DNA from: Petrosia ficiformis
Taxonomy: Eukaryota; Porifera; Demospongiae; Haplosclerida; Petrosiidae
Assembly: GCA_947044365.1 (NCBI GenBank)
Contig: OX345638.1
Coordinates: 7,827,701 to 7,891,700 of the forward strand
Length of the DNA: 64,000 nt
Direction: 5' to 3'
A model generated the notes under the pieces. That model worked only from the letters and a program-made list of their open reading frames with translations. It was not told the DNA's origin and made no database searches. The stretch's first letter is position 1. Every line of letters starts with the position of its first letter. Shown here one piece after another: positions 47,790 to 61,400 of this stretch. Both the position numbers and the translations under genes were made by a program.

Positions 47790-50700
47790 TTGAATTGTTT
47801 ATTTCTATTAACACTGCTATGTACACTAAATATACTCTTCATTGGATTTGAATCTTCTATAATTATTTTTTTCTACAAGTGTTTACCAAATGTGGCTAAC
47901 GAGGAAGTTGGAAGTTGCTAATATTAACCAGCTTCACATGACCAACAGCTTTACATTCCCTCCGAATGATGCAGTGACAAACACATCCTCACTTTGAGGG
48001 TGGAACTGAGTATTAAACATATATAGGGCGAAAAAAGCCTGCACCTAGTGGGGCTCCAACCTTTCAATTGCAGCGCAGTACTTTAATCAATAGACCACTA
48101 GTACGTGGCATGCATAGGAAGAAGGTGGGGCTCTACGGGCTTGTGCTCCCCCTTAAATCCTGGTGAGGTCAATAGTTTGGTATGCGTGATAGTTAATATT
48201 GGTATTGGTTGCCCCCACTTCCCCATTTAAAAATTACTTCCTATGCCTATGTGCACTAGTATATATGACACCCCCAAAACAAATTTTCAATTATAAATTA
48301 GCACAACACTGGGGCCAATTGTCAGTTTACAATATTGTATGATACTCAGTATATAGATCATAGGGGGGCATTTGCAGATCGAAAATTTGTGCTTAGCATT
48401 AACAGAGGAGGATGTCATTGGAGATGTTAAATTTACATACTGAAAGACGTCAAAGCACTAAATACCCTACAAGAGGAAGCACTGTGTATAAACAGACAGC
48501 TGTCACTGCATGAATAAGAGGTTTCGTGAAGTGTGTCAAGAAATATATGTAAGGAAATCTGTAATGAAACATGACAGAAACTGTAGATACTTAAGAAAAT
48601 GCATAGATGCGTCATGTTTCCATGTTATTCTGAGAAACATGCGGTGTTCTTATGTTCCTAGTCGATTGTAGAAAAGTTGTGTCATGTTTACTTACAGGTT
48701 CCTCTTGATGTACATCAGGAAACCTATCGTTTTTTTTGTAGTATATCAAAAGTTTGTTGATTATGTAATTAATTCTGATCATTATATATGTAATTATCTC
48801 ATAAAAATATGATAGATAATTCATTGGTCATGTATGTAACTATTCATTTGTCTATATATCTTTTTAATCACTAATCAGACTGTTTCTCTACTTCTCATTA
48901 TCATGATTTAACTCTACTAGTATGTTTGTATAGTGGAAACCAGGGAAATTTCACACATGTCAGTGATTGGACTATGAATATAGTTTAAATATTTAGAATG
49001 ACTTAATATACACTATTTTACATCCCGCCATTATGATATGTGTATAATCTATTTTTCGTTAATATTATCATAGAATATAATTCACTACATACTACTAAAT
49101 ACAAACATAGTGTCTAGAGTATATGTATATATTCTATACAGTTACTGTTAAGGATAGTGTGTAGTTATGTACTTATAATACACATGCAAATAAAATGTAC
49201 ACTTATCCGTCTGTAGATACAATCAGACAACCAATATAATTATTGATATGAAATATTATATTTGATTCTATAATAATTTATTATTCTAAACCGGTGTTGT
49301 ACCAATACTAGTATAGGTAAATATATAGGTGCCTATACTGGCCCAAGGTATAGTTATATGTATATATAGGCAAGTAGTAGATGGCATGCAGATACAGATA
49401 CATTACAGACCAAGGTTTTAATCTTTATATTATTATTTTACAGTAGGATAACAAGTGTATATAGAGAAAAAAACATCCCTATATTTGCTTTGTGATGACT
49501 ATGTATTAAGCATTGCTGATGGCACTAGTGTCTCTACCTTTCTGTGTACTCCTGGGGCCTGAATACGTAAGTGTAAGCCTAATTGCAGTCTAAATACACA
49601 GATGTCTGATGAACTGACTGAGGTACTCCTTCAAGGTTCTAAATGATGACTTCCTCGTGTTTGAAACTCAACAACTTATCATACTTACTTGTTAAAGATT
49701 CTTGCATAATATCTATACTGTTTCTCTGCTATATACAACAGTTATTAGCAGTTTTACATCCTTTCTGAATCTTCCAGGCTGGTCTGTAGCTCAAACGCGC
49801 GTTCTTTTACGCGCCACGCCCATTAATTGACCGAGCCCCCGGGAATGACGCAACTTCCTTAACTACGTATACAACGCATAGTCGCGCAAGTGACACAAGA
49901 ATATATATATATATATATATATATATAAACATACATCGAACCCGTGGGAAAGCAATCATAGGGATGGCCCTACGGGCCATAAAAATTAATACAACACTTA
50001 GAATCAGTCATCCATCTTTTCTAGTAGTTTGTGAGTTTCATTTTCCAATAGAAATGGATAGATGCTAAAAAGTAGTAAAGTGCGTCAATAAATTCTAGAA
50101 ATGAGTGAACACTGAGGTACAGGCATAGGTATCAGTATAGACAGTTTAATTATTTGCGTATAATATCTGATATCTGAACTATTAGGCAAGCATTAGTACA
50201 GGTGCAACACTGGTTTAAACTATTGTACAAGAATGACTGTAGTGAAATATATGTTAGTAAACCTGTGAGAGTGGTGTAATAAACTAGTTTACTAACTATT
50301 ATCATATTCACTTGTGTGTATCAGTTAAGAATTGGTGCATGTGCTCTTATCAGTTCTTATGTACATTAATAGTGGGAGATGTGCTGATATGTAAACTGTG
50401 ATATCTTGTTATCAAAGCTGTTGGGTCATCTGTCACAATCAACATACTTGGTCATTGTGAACAACAACATTCCAACATCAAAATTTAAACAAACTTACTC
50501 TTCAACACCATAATTCAGCAATAATGGCATGAATGTTCGAGTCCAGCTGTGGTAATGTTGTTTCCTGAAAAGAGAGTGCCTGTCTTTCTGTGGACTTGAA
50601 TGCTATTATAACACCGTTAGGAGGGTTTCTTGCACTGGGTTATAAATTCACAAAGATTTATGATTTACAAACTTATAATTAAGAGCAATAGTTTAAGTGG

Positions 50701-52361
50701 AAAATAAGGGTTGGTATATACTTCATATAAGGAGTCAGGAAATAATGTTATATTTATAATTATAATCTCATATCATATAAGAAGTATGTTAAATGATCAA
50801 GAGTAGGTTATGACTAGTTAAGTGTATTATCGGACTGTTTAAAGGAAAGAACTATAAATCATTATTAATCATTTAACGATTATCTGGTTGTCCATTCAAA
50901 ATACCAATATTCATAAGTTGGAAGAAAATTTGGGAAGACAGACAATTGATTACAGTATATAATCCTATACCCTGCCTGCATGCTATGTGAGCAAGTATTA
51001 ATCATATAAATCACATTCTAATCCTCATTATATTAGCTACATACATAGTTATTTTCCCAATAGTTCAATAAAACGATTCACATTGTGAAATTAATGATAG
51101 CTAGCAAGCAAAATTACAGCAAAAGTTTTAACACAATACATTACATTACATACAACATTTCTAAAGAGTCGCTCACCCACAAAACAGTGAAGAAAGATCT
51201 ATCTATATCTGTATATTTTTCTATTTATATAAAACAGTGTTATAATTATGTATGTCTTATAATATACAATAATTAAGTATAATTATATGTATAGTATAGA
51301 TATTATAACTACAAATTCATGTGCATACTAATTACTCACTAGTAACATCTGTTGTATCCACAGATATCAGGGATGTTTCTCCATATAAGGATATAGTAAT
51401 GTAGCCTGCAGTATGATACATATAAGCCACAGAATGCAGTTATGTCAGACAAACAGACACATACCTTTATGTTTTGTGGTGAGGGTAATAATGTAATGGC
51501 TTACTAAAATTTATTTAACTAAATAAAAGTCTACTGCTGGTAATGATGATGTATAATATTATACTGATAAGTCATTATATCAGAGAAAGAACTAGTGCTA
51601 AAATCACATAATGCACAGTGGTTTTAATTATATCATGGTAGTATTAGTTATATCCCTGTGGTTGCTTTAATGGCTTTTAGTACTGTATACATAAGCAGTT
51701 TAGATATATGGCTAATTAGTCAATATTGCTATGGCATTGTATGCTTTTGACATCATACAGTTGTTATGGTTATAATCTCAAACAGGGATCAAATAACACA
51801 AATTGTTTATATCCCTTGTGCTTAGGATAATATCCAGTTTAAAGCATTCATCCATCAGGTAGTATAAGCTCCTAACCTACCTCTAACATTGCTACCATGC
51901 TTATTCTGATCAGTTACAAAATACTGGTTTGAAAACCAATCCATGTTCATCTGAAGATGATACATTATAATTATTATATTATATTATATATGAATATCTC
52001 TTCAGATTTAGTACATAATAGATCAGTCAAATTAATATGCGATCATGAGCAAGTGTTAATCATATAAACCACATATTTAATCATCACTATAATTCTTACA
52101 TACTCATTTCTTCAATAGTTCAATAATACAAGTCATAATGTGAAATACTGATAAACAAAATGACATAGCTAATCAAACATTTCACACAATACATTACATA
52201 CAATATTTATAAAGAATTGCTCAGACACTTAAGCATTGCAGACAGATCTATGTATATCTGTATATTTTATTTTTATATAATTATGTAAACAGTGTCTGTT
52301 AATTCTACTATAATTATGTAGATGCTCAGTACAGTATAAATATTTCACTGGTGATAACATG
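47790..52361. other. Intergenic spacer C-D, homologous to the A-B spacer
   Basis: No gene recognised. Long blocks match 5527-12076 in the same order, with the SINE-like block at 48040-48107 (minus) and an added insertion of repeat family G at 49740-49981 that the other spacer lacks. The 51300-51950 part has no visible match or gene. Confidence 0.65.
49740..49981 (+). mobile_element. Dispersed repeat family G, copy 3
   Basis: Closest to copy 1, with the GC-rich block CGCGCGTTCTTTTACGCGCC, a longer AT tract (49904-49926) and the terminal hairpin GGCCCTACGGGCC. It sits in a spacer whose duplicate partner is free of it, so it inserted after the duplication or was lost from the partner. Confidence 0.75.
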
Positions 52362-52381
52362 ATCACATGACATCATGTGAT
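52362..52381. promoter_or_regulatory. Perfect inverted repeat upstream of gene D
   Basis: Identical 20 bases to those before B and C, ending 71 bp before the start codon at 52453. Confidence 0.5.
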
Positions 52382-52452
52382 ATATTTAATAATAGCAACC
52401 AGTGTTGAATCAGTTCATTAGCTTTTCTTTTTAATCCTTTCTCTATTTGATA

Positions 52453-55400
52453 ATGGTTACTGGTGAGTGAATTATTATATTATATTTCTTGTTACATGAA
52501 AACAACTTGATACATCAGATAAATAAGCTGTTCATAATCTCTTAAACTTGAAATACTCATACTCATACTCATAGTCTACAACTACAATTACAAGTACTGG
52601 TTTGTGTACTAATAATAATTATTATTTATTAAATATATGTGTTACTTGTCATTTTATTGCAATCATGTATTGATCGTTTATTACCAGGTCAATATGAAAT
52701 GAAATGGAGAGTTCGTCACTCCACTATAATGAATAGTGGCAGATTATATTCCTGGGGAGGAAGGCAAAAGGACCTTCCTATGATACATGATAATGATGAG
52801 AAGAAAAAGTTCATATCATTTGTTGATATATTTCATTTACCTGCATTGAAGTGGGAAAGGAGATCTACTACAGCTACTCCACCTGCAGGAGTGATGAACT
52901 ATGCTTGTACTAATATAAGAGACTCTATATTGTATTTTGGAGGAAAGTGTAAACCTAATGACTGTTATCATAATGATTTATTTGAACTCAACACTCTTAC
53001 TAATGAATGGAGAGAAATTATTAACAGTTCTCCTGATAATGGACCAATGAGAAAAAATGGCTGTGGAATGATATCATTCAATATGAATGAAGAAGATAAT
53101 TTGCTAGTTATTGGAGGATTTGGACCTAGACCAATCACTACTCACACTGGTTCCAAATATATTCCTTTTCCTAACTTCCCAAATCATTACTTCACAAATG
53201 AAATACACACAATGTGTGTAAATTCATCACCAGGTATTGCATGACTCACATTATGTATTACATCATAATGATATCATGTATTTTCTTCAGGTCAATGGAA
53301 AGTACCTATCATATCAGGCAATCGTCCTCCACCGTGTGCTGCATTCAGTATCAACACATTTCCTGATAATAGAAGTGTAATGTTTGGAGGATTTACTAAT
53401 GATGAAACTGGATCCCATCGTGTTAATGACTTATTTCTGTTATCTTTCTCTCAGAATACAATAGTGAGTGGTTGAGTGTTTATTAAACAGATTCCACATT
53501 TCTACATAATTGTGTTGTTATCTTTTCTTGTCTAGTCTATTATTTTTATCACTCTTGATCTCTTGTATTATTTTCAGTTGTATTCTCTACAGTTCTAATC
53601 CTCTGGTTTCATTTTATTATCATAATAAGACACTTAACATGTACTTTTGAATCTTCATTCATTTTTGTTCATTACAATGAACACACTATCATTAATTTTA
53701 TATACCGGAAGTTACATATTCCTAAGTTGTAATTATTATCATATCTGAACATAACCCATGTATATCATCATACATTTCTTTAATATTTGATAATATTTGT
53801 GATTTGATAAACAACCACAAATATTTTAATTACCCTCACCGTGAAGCGTAGGTGGAAGGGTATAGTAATCATACTGTGTATCTGTGTGTCTGTGTGTGTG
53901 TTCACAAAATGTTTGGAAAACAACAAACATTAATGGCTCCAACGAGCTACTGGCAGACTTCAAATTATACAAGATTCAAAAATAACAAGAGCGTTTTCCT
54001 AAAACTCTTCGGTTATAAAGTTATCACAATTATTATAACTCACGGTTACTGTTTCCAGACTTCAGAAAACTCTTGGGGACATCTTTACACATCAAAACAT
54101 AACCACTTCTGTATGATGGCTATCGCTAGCAAAGCACTACATCAAAGCAAACAAAAATGGGGTGGTGGTTGCTACAACATCGAGCGCAGACTCCAAGCAT
54201 TCTCGATTACTTTCTAGCTCTGCCTATTCCAAATTTTCAAGTTATGTGCTCTGCACATGACTCACAACGTTTGTTCTTCACATCAGTTTTGAGGACCTCT
54301 CTTTGTATAACATTTTGTAGCACTCATTGAGGATCTTTCTTTCTTCTTTGACATAAAACATAGACTGAAATTTAAAACTTATAGTATAGACAAGGAAGAG
54401 ACCAGTATAAAGGTACTAAAATCTTTCAGTTATAAAATAGTAACTACTGACATGTCAGTTTGTATAACTATAATATTGTTATAAAAACTAACATGCCAGT
54501 AAATTTTTTACTTTATATATTTTATACACATAAACTAAACCATCTGAAGTAAACGTTTTCATTACTATATGACCATACAAACGAGCAATGATATATAATT
54601 ACTCTTTTGGCATATTTACATTTAGAAAAAAAAATTATGGTTTGTATTACTTTGCCATGTAGGTGAGGGTACCGTCCTGACGGTGCTCATTGTGTGATGT
54701 AATCACATGATTTTTAATCATGTTATTACACTAAAGAGTACATGTTCTGTTTGTTAGTAAATAATCAAATAATCCACTTGTAAACCACACCCCTTATTAA
54801 TGATACATGAATTATATAATTATTAGTGACTATTTTAGTCTCAAATTATAATTATTGATATTAATAATAACCCCATGTTGCATTACTAATACTATAGGAT
54901 TTTGAGAAAGTAGTCAAATCATCCGTTACTACATTGAAATGGCCAACGGCAAGGAATTGTCATGCCAGCACTATCATTAATACTATATCATCAAATCAAC
55001 AAACGATATCTCATTTGATGGTATTGGGAGGATGGAATGATGATCTTCAAACACTAAATGATTGTTGGATAATGAATCTCTCCAGTTTTATCTGGTATCA
55101 GGTAATGTACATCAAATGACACACGTAATACATTGTTGTAATATTAATTACCCTCACCGCGAAGTTTAGGCAGAAGGGTACTGTAATCATATTGTGTGTT
55201 TGTGTATTTGTGTGTCTCTGTGCCTTTCTGTTAACAAAAATTTGAAAAAACTAGGAACATAGGCAGCTCGAACAAGCTACTGGTAGACTTCAAATTATAC
55301 AAGGATCAAAAATAGCCACTGGCTTTTGCTAAAACCTTTCGGTTTTAAAGTTATGACAATTTATATCACTCACGGTTACTGTTTTAGACTTGAGAAGACT

Positions 55401-58400
55401 CCTGACGACAACTACACATAACTATTACCGCATCATGACTATCTCTAGCAACGCACTGCAACAAATCAAACGCAATTGACGTAGTCCTGGCTACAACATC
55501 AAGCTTTGGCTCCGAGCATTCTTGCCAAGAAAGTTACTATCTGTAGATCCACACATGTAAGCATTTTCTCTGTAGAACATTTCACAGGACTCATGAGGAA
55601 CTTTTTTTATTGAAATAAAACAGAGACTAAAGTGTAAGTCTTATAGAGATGAAGTACATGAATTTTCATATACTTTTAGTATTAAAAAAAAACAAATTGA
55701 GTTAAGTTTATAGCAGCTACTCAGTCCTGATACTGTGATAGCAACATCCTCATCCTTGACTCAACAACTATAATATAATATTATCCCTTGATCATAGTGG
55801 CATCAAGTGTCTATGAGTACTGAACCCAGGATGGGTCAGCATCATCATTGAACCATTCACATAGTATAGTTCTATAAGACTTCTGTTTAGATTTTTGTGA
55901 GAGACTTCTATAATATCCAGCTTTTATTAGTAGTTTATACCTTTTGTATACATTGAATAATCTGAAGTTAACCTTTGGGCTCGCCACGCCTACACGTGGG
56001 CGAGTCTTTAGCACTTTGGTTGTCATTCTGTCATTCATTCCTTCATTCATTCATTCATTCATTCTGTCCCAGCTTTTTTAACGTAAACATCAATTTAAAG
56101 ACTCGATAGAGTAGAGAAAAAAGTTTATCAAAATCGTATTGAAATGAAATTTGCCACAGACGTTGTTTTAGCAAGTTATTCATTGATTCGTTCCCAACTT
56201 TTTTTACTTTGAACAGTTATAACTTCAAACGCATACCTTCTACAGCCGCCAAACTTTGTGATCTGTTCAAAAACATGGTCTTCCATTGCTCTGTTGTTTT
56301 TATAACGAAGTAAACTGTATGAAAAATTACTTAGAATGGAAAATGCTAAAATCACTACAGATCCTAGCCAGATGCTTTAAGCGATGATTTTAAAGACTTG
56401 ATAGAGTACAGAAAGAAGTTTATCAAAATTTTATTGAAAAGAGATTTGCCACAGACATTGTTTTAGCAAGTTACAGACTCATACATGCTATCTCTCCAGT
56501 TTCTGCCATTTACTTGCAATAACTCACACCCTCAGCCACACCCAATGTGATCACGTGAGATCAAACGTGGAGGTCAGTTTAACGAATTGGTCACTATTAC
56601 TGAACTTTTGTTTGACTTTCAAATTACATATATTTGAACTGTAAGTTCAATGCTTTTGCTCATTGTAGTTGTAACAATGTACAATTCATTAAAGGATAAT
56701 TATTTTTAGTAACTGACAGTTGATAATTTGGTAATGAATGAGGTAATGACTATTTGTTGTAAGAGTATATTATGTAATGTGACTGTAAATAATATAGTTA
56801 TTATACTAGTTCAAAGTAGTATAGCTGATGGAGAGTCATCTTCCATGTGTTTTTATATTTATCAGAAATAATCTTAGCCAGTCTAGCCACAAAATCTTTC
56901 TCAACCAACTTTCAACTTTTTATAAACAACAAATTCAAATTTAAGCTTGTTACTTTCTCTCTTGCATCTCATTTATTTAATTGTTGCAATTGCAACATAT
57001 CCTTAAGCTACAGCGGCGAGGCTACGCACCAAAGGTGCTTCATTATTAACTGAAACATACTCTTTGTTGTACTAATAATGATCTGTTCCTCGTTTATAAT
57101 ATATTGTTTGTATATTAGATAAATCTTCCTGATTCAGTCACTAGAAGATTGCATCACTCCATGTCAACGTACTATATATCAAAAGAAAGATTTTGGATTG
57201 TAGTGACTGGAGGTATTTCTAATCCATTTACACCAATCACTGGATCAAATACTCTAGTAATCATTGAATTAGGTATGATAATTAATATACATATCATGTG
57301 ATGTATTATTATTAGTGATAATTATCATGTTCACTGGAAAGTGTACAGTCTATGACACACAAGATTATTAAAGCTATATGAAAATCTAGCTTCATGTATA
57401 CAAGATAATAATCCAAAAGTTGTAGATTCACTGATACATTTGTAGTTACCTATTTTGAGATATTAAATAAAGACAAAGTGTCAGTCCATTTTCTGTTCTA
57501 ATATTATAAGACACACTGACACCAGTTGATTACATTCCTTAGCCCTATCTGTTATTATAAGAATGTTTACTTAGAAACAGCATAACAACCAACAACTACA
57601 AGAATTGTAGAAATGCAGTGTGTATTGTATTGAAACCTAATAAGTCTTACTTATACAATTGTGTAACATACATGTACTTGTGAAGACACACCTTCATTAT
57701 TATAATGATATGGTGACTCAACAAACATTAACTATCTTCTATAACTCTCACTCTCTGGTATTATTTTGTCAGTTCTATACCTTTCATCTGTTTTTTGTTT
57801 TGATATCTTGTTTTTAGTATTAGTAATCCAGTACCTCATGTCTTAGAGCTAGGATAATAACATTACATCTCACTATAATACTGAATATCATTATTATTAT
57901 AATAATATCTCATTATATAGAATATATTAATGATGAGTGGTCTGTGAAACATGTTTGGAATTATGAACAGCTGACGGAAATCAAGAAAGAGATTCAGAAA
58001 AGTTTAATTCATCATATTGTTGATGATAGACTACAGGAGGGAACACTTGTGACTGATTTGATTGATTCTATCAAATCATCATCTTCTATACCACATCAAC
58101 TAGTTAGTAAACCAGTGATCAATATTGTGTTAATAAATTATTGTGTTAATTGTATCAGGAGACACAGAGAATATTGGAGAAGAAGATATTTGATCAATTT
58201 TCAGAAGATAGACTACATCAGCAAGTTAGTTCATTAAGTATTACTAGTATTCATATGGGGGCTAATATTCTAACGATTATGTTTGTAATAAATTCTCTAG
58301 AAGCAACTCCAAATAGCTCAACAGGAACTCCGAATGTTACAGAAGGATGCTGGAAAGAAACTCCATGACAACGAAATTGAGATACGGAGACAGAGTTGGG

Positions 58401-61400
58401 AGTTGATGAGAGAGAAGAAGAGATGTACTGATCTTGAATCAGAGTTACCATCAGTACAGGGTATTACATCCATACATCAATTGAGACACGAGCTTGAAGT
58501 AAAATCAAAAGAATACACAAATAATGTCCATCAATATGAAATGAAGATTCAAGAAGTTAACAAACAGCTGGAGAATTTGAAGAAGCAAGAACAGAGAAAA
58601 GAAGGAGAGCTATTACAAGTTAATCTTGACTTATGGGGAAAAGATGAGGCGCTTAAAGAGATGAAGACAAGAGAAATGTCACTGCAACATAAGATGGAGA
58701 AACTAAAGCAAGGTATACTGTAAATGAATACATCTAATGTAATAATTATTATTTATTCTACTTTTATATTAGATTGTGAATTAAAGTTGTCTGCCAAAGA
58801 GCTGGATATAAGTCACAAACATCAACAGTTATCATTAATGAATAATGAACTTGAACGAAGTGAAGAGAAAGTTAAATTACTGGAATCAAATGTGACAAAA
58901 CTAAACCAAATGACAGACAAATGGAAGAAAGGTAACTGATTAGATGATAATACACTATTATAACTGTGGCCGTTCCTTTAACCTAATGATAGAAATGGAT
59001 AATAGAATATATTAGACAGCAAAATATTTTGTTTCGAATGTTCACTGCAATATCAACTTTAATGTTTGTACATGCACACTTGTACATTTAAAAATGGGGT
59101 TAATATTTCCTGAATTTTAAGGCTGTGTTGCTTGATACTTCTGTCCCATTTCTCTGTCAAGTGATGAGTAGAAACAGTAAAAAGAATAAAACGTAATGCA
59201 GTTTTAATAGCCAATCTAGATAAAAGCAACATTAATAAAAACATGTACGAACCTTCATTTCTGATGTAGCTTCATAATTTCAAATGTACTTTTCCAACCT
59301 CTGTTCAGCCTAATACAATGTATATATGTGTAATCATAATTTTATAATTTATTAAAAAATATATGATTCTCTATATTTATATTATAATTATACATGCTTT
59401 GTGTTAGATTGTGAAATTGCTCAGCATGAACATCAAAAGCTGAATGATGAACTGCAACTCAATCAACAGAAAGTTAAACATCTTGAATCAAATATTATGA
59501 AACTCTACCAGACAGCAGAAATATGGAAGAAAGGTTTGTTATAGTGATACAATATGGAAGTGTTGTCCAAAAAGGATGATTATTGTACTTATAATAGTAC
59601 GTGTTTGAAGTTCAATGACTGGTGTTAAATGGCTATATATATTCCTTTAATTATGACATTATAGCTCCATATTCTCTGTAGTATCTATATATGTATTCAT
59701 GTGAATGTACATATGTATGATATAGTTTATATTTGTTTAGATAATTCTGAAGAAATTCACCGAAAAGCAGTACCTGAGAAGAGTGAGCTTGAAGAACTTG
59801 AACAAATGACACACAGTGGTGAGTTACTAATAATATTGATGTATATTATTATTTTCATGGCCCGTAGGGCCATCCCTATGATTGTTTTCCACGGGGTTGA
59901 AACTATATATATAATTATATTTATATTCTTGTGTTCACTTGCGCGACTATGCGTTGTATACGTATTTAAGAAAGTTGCGTCATTCCCGGGGGCTGTCAAT
60001 TAATGGGTGTTGCACGTAATACAACACGCACTATAGCTCTGCTGCACAGCTGTAGCAGCAGGAAGAAAGATAGAAAGCTGCTACGTAGAAACTGGAACTA
60101 ATAGCAATCTATTCTACCTAAAATATGTTATAACACTTCTAGGAGGATCGTGTCTGATTTACTGTAACTAAGCCCGAGTATTGTATTAATGTAAATCAGA
60201 TTGGAGGTGTTATCAACTGACCTGTGTAATGTTGAGCAGCACATTAAGTAACCACAGATAATCTATTATATAGATGTCTAGTTTCTTCGTAAACAACAAG
60301 CAGCTTTCTTCCTTCTGCTCTGTAGAGCTCGAGCACACATTATATTAAGCGATATCGCCATTGCTTGAACAATCCCCCTGGATTGACACAACTCCTTAAC
60401 TACATGTACAATACATGTGTGATCGTGACACAAGGATATAATTATATTTTATGCAGGCCATAATAATTGTATTCTGTTCATGGGAATTTTTGTTATCTCA
60501 ATAATATGTGCTACTGCTAATTTCAATAAAATATTATGATCTTATCAATTGGATTTCCACGTATTAAATTAAGCTTTTAAAAACATAATTATAATTATAT
60601 GTCTTACAGATCGTCTTTCTAGTGTTCATGTGGCTGCACAGAAACAGTTTCTTATTCAAGGAAGTAAACGTCAGGTTTTCGATTGGGAGCAGTTTGGTTT
60701 TAAGATGCAGTTACAACAAGGAACACTCCATCAATCAGAAACATGTGAAGTAGCTGTGAAGGCTTTAGTTGGTGGTGTGTTTCAATTCCCACAAGACACA
60801 CAGCTCGTTAGTGCTACCTATGCAATCTCATTTGCTGATGAGCTTCTTCAACCTGTCACGTTAGAAATACAACATTGTGTCCTATTGAAAAGTAAAGAAC
60901 AGTTTAAATATCTCAGTTTTATGATAGCACAGATAGATGAATCAGCTCCACCATACAAGTTCCAGTTAGTAAAAGGTGGGAGGTTCAATATCGATAATCA
61001 ATATGGTATGATAATACGTCAGAAATTCTGTTTGGTTGGTATTGGGAAGACATTCCATGATGATAGCTCAGATGATACTTCAAGTGAAGAGGGTGATCCA
61101 CCAGTTGATGATGACACTTCATCAGATAATGAGCAAAATCCACCAAATAATCAGACCAATACTACTAGTGATAATGAAACACACACTAATGATCAAACCA
61201 ACGGATCTGATTATGGAAGTGGTTAGTACTAGTGTTATTCATAATCAGATCATTATATTAATTGTTTTCAATTCCTTCAGTTCATGAAGACACATATGCT
61301 GTTCATTATGATATTGAACATACTGATATTAACGTGACATTAACTGCACCCACTGAACAAGACAAAGTGGTTTTTGAAACACATCAAAATGGTAAATCAA

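Noticed and set aside
49904..49926. AT dinucleotide tract as a replication origin or promoter
   Set aside because: It is the variable AT stretch of repeat family G; the same position in other copies has different lengths.
53852..54217. 121-residue open frame
   Set aside because: Lies wholly in an intronic insertion of gene D and has no recognisable domain or conservation in the second copy of the element, which has stops.
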